The position numbers and the translations under genes are program-made. Shown piece by piece: positions 60,007 through 64,000 of a stretch of 64,000 nucleotides of DNA. Within the stretch, counting starts at the first letter, position 1. Each line of letters begins with the position of its first letter. This stretch comes from JAMZMI01 sp039970095. Lineage in GTDB: Bacteria; Bacteroidota; Bacteroidia; Cytophagales; Cyclobacteriaceae. The notes beneath the pieces are model-generated. The model was not told the DNA's origin. It searched no databases and worked only from the letters and a program-made list of their open reading frames with translations. The DNA lies in assembly GCA_039970095.1 (NCBI GenBank), contig JBDVMP010000069.1:1-64000 (forward strand). Direction: 5' to 3'.

Positions 60007-61536
60007 ATGAAAATGCTTTCATTATTTTCCCTTTTTTTCTTAAGTCTTTTTCATACCTTATCCGCACAACCTGACATACAGAGGATAGATCAATATTTAT
60101 CCGCAGCTCGAGCCGACTGGAACATACCCGGAATGTCAGTGGCAATAGTGAAAGATGGTGAAATAGTACTCTCCAAAGGCTATGGAGTAATAGAAGCTGG
60201 CACAAAAAACACTGTAGACGAAAACACCCTTTTTGCGATAGCGTCCAACACAAAAGCATTCATTTCTGCGGCTATCTCTAGCCTGGTAGTAGAAGGCAAA
60301 CTAGATTGGGATGACAGAGTCAGAACCTATGTCCCAGAGTTTGAGCTTTATGACGAATATGTGAGCAACAACGCCACTGTCAGAGACTTACTTAGCCACA
60401 GATTGGGTTTAGGCACATTTAGTGGTGATTTTATGTGGTACAAATCGGACCAGACCGTTCCTGAACTCATCACGCGACTCAAATACCTTCAGCAGGCATA
60501 TCCGTTCAGAAGCGGGTATGGATACTCTAACCTCATGTTTATCACAGCAGGAGAAGTCATAACCCGTGTCACAGGCAAGCCATGGACAGATTATATAAAA
60601 GAATCTTTCTTCAAAACTCTCGAAATGGACAGAACCATCACGAGCACTGATGACCTAAGCTCAAAAGGTAACTATGCAATGCCTCACAAGCCATATGAAG
60701 ATGGAAATGCTGTGATTCCATGGGTAAACTGGGACAATATGGGAGCTGCTGGCGGCATTATATCCAGCGCCAATGACATGAGTAATTGGATGATCATGCA
60801 CCTAAACAACGGGGTGTTTAGTCGGGATACGGTGGTTCACAGAAATCAGCAAAACATAATGTGGACTATTCACAATAACCACGTAATATCCGACAAAGGA
60901 AAAGAGCAAGTCCCCGGCAGACATTTCTCCGGCTATGGTCTGGGTTGGGGGCTGGGCGACTATCACGGCAATATGCTTGTGACTCATAGCGGCGGGTATG
61001 ACGGCATGTATTCCAGAGTTATGCTGGTGCCAGATCAAAATCTGGGTATTGTCATACTGACCAATTCCATGAAAGGAATATCCACACCACTCTGCTTTTA
61101 CGTAGTAAATGAGTTTATAAAAAAAGACCAAAGGGACTGGTCTGCTGAATGGCTTGAAAAGTCTAGAGCCAGCAGCAGCGAACCAGGACAAATAGATAAA
61201 ATCAAAGCAGCAAAAGTTAAAAAATCTAAACCAACCGTAGCATTAGAAAAATACACTGGCAAGTACTGGTCTGGAATACACGGCAATGTGGTAATCTCAC
61301 AAACAAATAAAGATCAATTGAAACTTGAATTTGAAAATGCCCAAGCCCTCTCTGCAACGCTCAGACACTGGCATTATGATACCTGGGAAATAATCTGGGA
61401 CGAACCTCATGCCTGGTTTGACTTTGGTTTGGTACAGTTCCAGTTGGACGAAAAACTTGATGTAAAAGGGCTGAGTTTCAGTGTCCCTAACTATGACATT
61501 TTCTTCGACGAAGTGGATTTGAAACGCCTAAAATAA
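60007..61536 (+). CDS. Secreted class C beta-lactamase-family serine hydrolase with DUF3471-like end
   Basis: The ATG at 60007 gives a 509-residue protein with a signal peptide (1-20, ending LSAQ); an ATG at 59950 would spoil the signal. The catalytic motifs are Ser80-Asn-Thr-Lys83, Tyr173-Ser-Asn175 and HSGG near residue 325. The C-terminal 110 residues form a lipocalin-like DUF3471 domain (ALEKYTGKYWSGIHGN). Such enzymes are usually periplasmic esterases or D-peptidases rather than antibiotic beta-lactamases. Substrate is unknown. Confidence 0.9.
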   Translation: MKMLSLFSLFFLSLFHTLSAQPDIQRIDQYLSAARADWNIPGMSVAIVKDGEIVLSKGYGVIEAGTKNTVDENTLFAIASNTKAFISAAISSLVVEGKLDWDDRVRTYVPEFELYDEYVSNNATVRDLLSHRLGLGTFSGDFMWYKSDQTVPELITRLKYLQQAYPFRSGYGYSNLMFITAGEVITRVTGKPWTDYIKESFFKTLEMDRTITSTDDLSSKGNYAMPHKPYEDGNAVIPWVNWDNMGAAGGIISSANDMSNWMIMHLNNGVFSRDTVVHRNQQNIMWTIHNNHVISDKGKEQVPGRHFSGYGLGWGLGDYHGNMLVTHSGGYDGMYSRVMLVPDQNLGIVILTNSMKGISTPLCFYVVNEFIKKDQRDWSAEWLEKSRASSSEPGQIDKIKAAKVKKSKPTVALEKYTGKYWSGIHGNVVISQTNKDQLKLEFENAQALSATLRHWHYDTWEIIWDEPHAWFDFGLVQFQLDEKLDVKGLSFSVPNYDIFFDEVDLKRLK

Positions 61537-61539
61537 AAG

Positions 61540-61565
61540 AAGCCCGGCATGAAAAGACCGGGCTT
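61540..61565 (-). terminator. Terminator of the cystathionine beta-synthase gene
   Basis: AAGCCCGG and CCGGGCTT pair perfectly around a ten-base loop. A T-rich tract follows on the minus strand (CTTTTATTTT), so it mainly ends the gene that stops at 61612. It may also slow plus-strand transcripts from the hydrolase gene. Confidence 0.8.
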
Positions 61566-61611
61566 GCAAGTAAAGAGTTAGAACTTAAGCTAATAATTGG
61601 TTTAAAGATAG

Positions 61612-62985
61612 TTAATTTGTTATTGCTATCAAAAGATCACTCTGAGTAATTATATGAACTTCGTTTTTCTCATCTCTCACAAGTAACGCTTTATTTTCTT
61701 TACTGATCAATGAGGACAATACATCAATGGTATTATCCATGCCAACAAAGGTAAACGGGTCATCCATAATTTCTCCAACAGACATATCTCTCACCTCCGG
61801 ATTTTCTAATATGCTTTTCAGCACTTTTGTATCATTCAAACTGCCCACTATTTCATTATTATCCATCACAGGAATCTGATCTATACCATGCTGATTCATG
61901 GATAAAATTGCCGCGCTCACCTTGGTGTCTTTACTGATCGTTTGCAACTTGCTTAGACCATTTCTGTGTTTGATAATATCTTTTGCTGTTGCAAATTTTC
62001 TGGACTCCAAAAAGCCATGATCCTTCATCCAGTTATCATTATAGACTTTACCCAGATACCTGGTGCCATGATCGGGCAAAATTATCACCATCACATCGTC
62101 TTCTTTTAGGTTTTCTCTGGCATATTCCAGAGCTCCGAACACCGCTGACCCGCACGACCATCCAACAAAAAGCCCCTCTTCTCTGGATAGCCTTCTGGTC
62201 ATAATAGCTCCATCCTTATCGGTGACTTTCACTATATGATCCACCATACCAAAGTCAACATTCTTAGGCAAAATATCCTCGCCAATACCTTCGGTTAGGT
62301 ACGGGAAAACTTCATTTTCATCAAACTCACCGGTTTCCTTGAATTTTTTAAATACCGACCCATAAGTATCAATCCCAACAGTAATAACATCAGCATTTTG
62401 TTCCTTTAGGTATTTTGAGGTGCCGCTTATCGTACCTCCGGTTCCCATCCCGGCAGCATAGTGGGTGATTTCACCCTCAGTGTCATCCCATATCTCCGGA
62501 CCGGTTGTTTCGTAGTGCGCAGCTGTGTTCGACTCGTTATCATATTGATTCGGGTAAAATGAATTTGGGATATCCGCATTCAATTTTTTAGCTACGGAAT
62601 AATATGACCTGGGGTCTTCAGGAGGTACATTTGTCGGGCAAACGATTACCTCGGCTCCCACGGCCCTAAGGATGTCCATCTTCTCTTGCGACTGCTTATC
62701 AGCCAGAGTAAAAACACATTTGTACCCTCTGGCTATTGCCACCAATGCCAGCCCCATCCCGGTATTTCCTGATGTACCCTCTATGATGGTTCCGCCCGGC
62801 TTCAATACACCCGATTTTTCTGCATCCTCAATCATTTTGAGCGCAATCCTATCCTTGATGGAGTTGCCAGGATTGAAGTACTCTACTTTAACCAAAATAG
62901 TCCCCTTGATTCCTTTGTTTACAGAATTTAGTTTGACCAGAGGGGTATTGCCAATGGTATCAATCAGGGTATTGTAATAGCGCAT
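61612..62985 (-). CDS. Cystathionine beta-synthase with CBS-domain pair
   Basis: This 457-residue PLP enzyme joins serine and homocysteine to cystathionine (or makes cysteine from O-acetylserine). The PLP lysine is Lys44 (NPGNSIKDR), with GTSGNTGMGLALVA and GMGTGGTISGTSKYL for PLP-phosphate binding. A CBS-domain pair spans about 335-457 and may bind an adenosyl ligand. No heme-binding N-terminal segment is present. A TAACTTTG -7-like box lies at 63012-63019. It is separate from the sulfur operon. Confidence 0.92.
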   Translation of the reverse strand: MRYYNTLIDTIGNTPLVKLNSVNKGIKGTILVKVEYFNPGNSIKDRIALKMIEDAEKSGVLKPGGTIIEGTSGNTGMGLALVAIARGYKCVFTLADKQSQEKMDILRAVGAEVIVCPTNVPPEDPRSYYSVAKKLNADIPNSFYPNQYDNESNTAAHYETTGPEIWDDTEGEITHYAAGMGTGGTISGTSKYLKEQNADVITVGIDTYGSVFKKFKETGEFDENEVFPYLTEGIGEDILPKNVDFGMVDHIVKVTDKDGAIMTRRLSREEGLFVGWSCGSAVFGALEYARENLKEDDVMVIILPDHGTRYLGKVYNDNWMKDHGFLESRKFATAKDIIKHRNGLSKLQTISKDTKVSAAILSMNQHGIDQIPVMDNNEIVGSLNDTKVLKSILENPEVRDMSVGEIMDDPFTFVGMDNTIDVLSSLISKENKALLVRDEKNEVHIITQSDLLIAITN

Positions 62986-63101
62986 TTATATTGGGGTTTC
63001 GTTTGAGTTTTCAAAGTTATCTATTTCGTCGGGACATAGCCCCCGTGCATTGGTTTTTGTTATTTTTCAATCAACTTGCAGACATATTTACTTAGATATA
63101 A

Positions 63102-64000
63102 ATGGCAACTGTAAAAAACTCGCTTTCAGACAGTAAATCTCAAAACGTACACCTTCGGCATCTCCAAATTTCTGATTACCCAGAAGTAAAGGAGATCATG
63201 ATAAAAGTGTATGGAAACGTGAAAAATCCGTATTGGGAAAAGATGGACATCAAGAGACTACTTGAGATCTTCCCTGAGGGCCAATTGTGCATAGAGGTGG
63301 ATGGAAAAATGGTGGCTGCAGCCCTTGCCATCATTGTGAACTACAAAAAGTTTGGTGACAATCATACATACCATAAAATCACAGGAAAGGAAACATTCAG
63401 CACCCATGAAGCCCTGGGAGATGTACTTTATGGTATCGATGTTTTCGTGCACCCGGATTATCGTGGGTTGAGACTGGGAAGACGACTCTATGACGGCAGG
63501 AAAGAGCTTTGCGAAAACCTGAATTTGAGATCAATAGTTGCTGGAGGCAGAATACCTAGCTATCAGAAGTATGCAAAGGAATTGACGCCTCGTGAGTACA
63601 TCAAAAAAGTCCGAAATCGGGAAATCCATGACCCAATTCTCAATTTTCAGCTTTCAAACGACTTTCATGTAAAGAAGATTCTCAAAAACTATTTGCCAGG
63701 CGACACTGAATCTAAAGATTACGCAACACTACTGGAATGGAATAATATTTATTATCAAGAGAAAGAAACCCTCATCAATGCGCCCAGAACGTACGTGAGA
63801 ATCGGACTGGCGCAATGGCAAATGCGCCCATTAAGTGGTATGGATGCGCTACTTGAGCAAATGGAATATTTCATTGATGCTTTTGGCGACTATCAATCTG
63901 ACTTTATTTTGTTTCCGGAATTTTTCAATGCTCCTCTTATGGCCGAATTCAACCATCTTGGCCCTGCGGAAGCCATGAGAGGTCTGGCCAAGTACACTGA
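63102..64000 (+). CDS. GNAT acetyltransferase fused to a carbon-nitrogen hydrolase (partial, runs off right edge)
   Basis: ATG at 63102 opens a frame that stays open to the window end (about 299 codons seen). Residues 15-160 form a GNAT domain (VHLRHLQISDYPEVKEIM, then VFVHPDYRGLRLGRRLYD for acetyl-CoA). From about residue 230 a nitrilase-type domain begins (VRIGLAQWQMRPL, then DFILFPEFF with the catalytic Glu). Bifunctional proteins of this type occur in Bacteroidota; their substrate is unknown. The catalytic Lys and Cys lie beyond the window. Confidence 0.88.
   Translation, partial: MATVKNSLSDSKSQNVHLRHLQISDYPEVKEIMIKVYGNVKNPYWEKMDIKRLLEIFPEGQLCIEVDGKMVAAALAIIVNYKKFGDNHTYHKITGKETFSTHEALGDVLYGIDVFVHPDYRGLRLGRRLYDGRKELCENLNLRSIVAGGRIPSYQKYAKELTPREYIKKVRNREIHDPILNFQLSNDFHVKKILKNYLPGDTESKDYATLLEWNNIYYQEKETLINAPRTYVRIGLAQWQMRPLSGMDALLEQMEYFIDAFGDYQSDFILFPEFFNAPLMAEFNHLGPAEAMRGLAKYT

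Noticed and set aside
60007..61536. Antibiotic-resistance beta-lactamase
   Set aside because: Motifs fit the broad class C/esterase family and the DUF3471-like end is typical of non-resistance hydrolases.
1..64000. CRISPR arrays, tRNA and rRNA genes, insertion sequences with transposase
   Set aside because: No regularly spaced repeats, cloverleaf-type sequences or transposase motifs were recognised by eye; a program search could still find a divergent tRNA.

Overview
The window comes from a member of the Bacteroidota, most likely a marine or soil Cytophagales-type bacterium. The evidence is a FecI/FecR/TonB-receptor triad, SPII lipoproteins used as respiratory proteins, a CotH protein with a type IX secretion tail, several matches to the Bacteroidota promoter (TTG, about 20 bases, TAnnTTTG), almost no Shine-Dalgarno sequences, and moderate GC content. 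No rRNA, tRNA, CRISPR array, phage or transposase gene was recognised.

Positions 1-13980 hold a nitrous oxide respiration island read leftwards: ric (FeS repair), a lipoprotein cytochrome c, a FAS1 lipoprotein, nosZ (clade II type, lipoprotein signal), a membrane protein, nosL, nosD, nosF, nosY, a small Cys protein, a YtkA/FixH-like lipoprotein, an OprC/NosA-like TonB copper receptor, and two membrane proteins. The first of these two has a heme-copper-oxidase-like histidine pattern; the second runs off the left edge. An NsrR-like Rrf2 regulator lies just upstream. An identical 20-base dyad sits before both ric and rrf2, and at rrf2 it covers the -33 element of a promoter. A CRP/FNR-type dyad lies further upstream. 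A stem-loop after nosZ may set the ratio of nosZ to its assembly genes.

Positions 14000-21000 hold a MetR-like LysR regulator with a matching TGAA-N5-TTCA site, a small secreted-protein pair, a repeat-rich spacer, a PhnA-like protein, a C2-like protein, and a tetR operon (two SDR enzymes and an MBL-fold hydrolase). Positions 21000-33000 hold the FecI/FecR/TonB triad, a membrane LytTR regulator divergent from a small ExbB-like protein, a protein-glutaminase-like enzyme, and a pair of secreted proteins of unknown function, one with ankyrin-like repeats. Dispersed inverted repeats fill most of the gaps here.

Positions 33300-39430 hold two kinase/receiver pairs, one with a NarX/PilJ-type sensor. 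Positions 39500-44050 hold thiL, methylmalonyl-CoA epimerase, an IscA-type protein, a 58-residue membrane peptide and a CotH-type secreted protein. Positions 44200-48870 form a sulfur assimilation and siroheme operon (metZ, sulfite reductase with a HEPN-like tail, SUMT, precorrin-2 dehydrogenase). Positions 49250-59000 are nuoHIJKLMN followed by a large PurF-type amidotransferase; no NADH-module genes are present. The right end has a small secreted protein, a class C beta-lactamase-family hydrolase, cystathionine beta-synthase and the start of a GNAT/nitrilase fusion.
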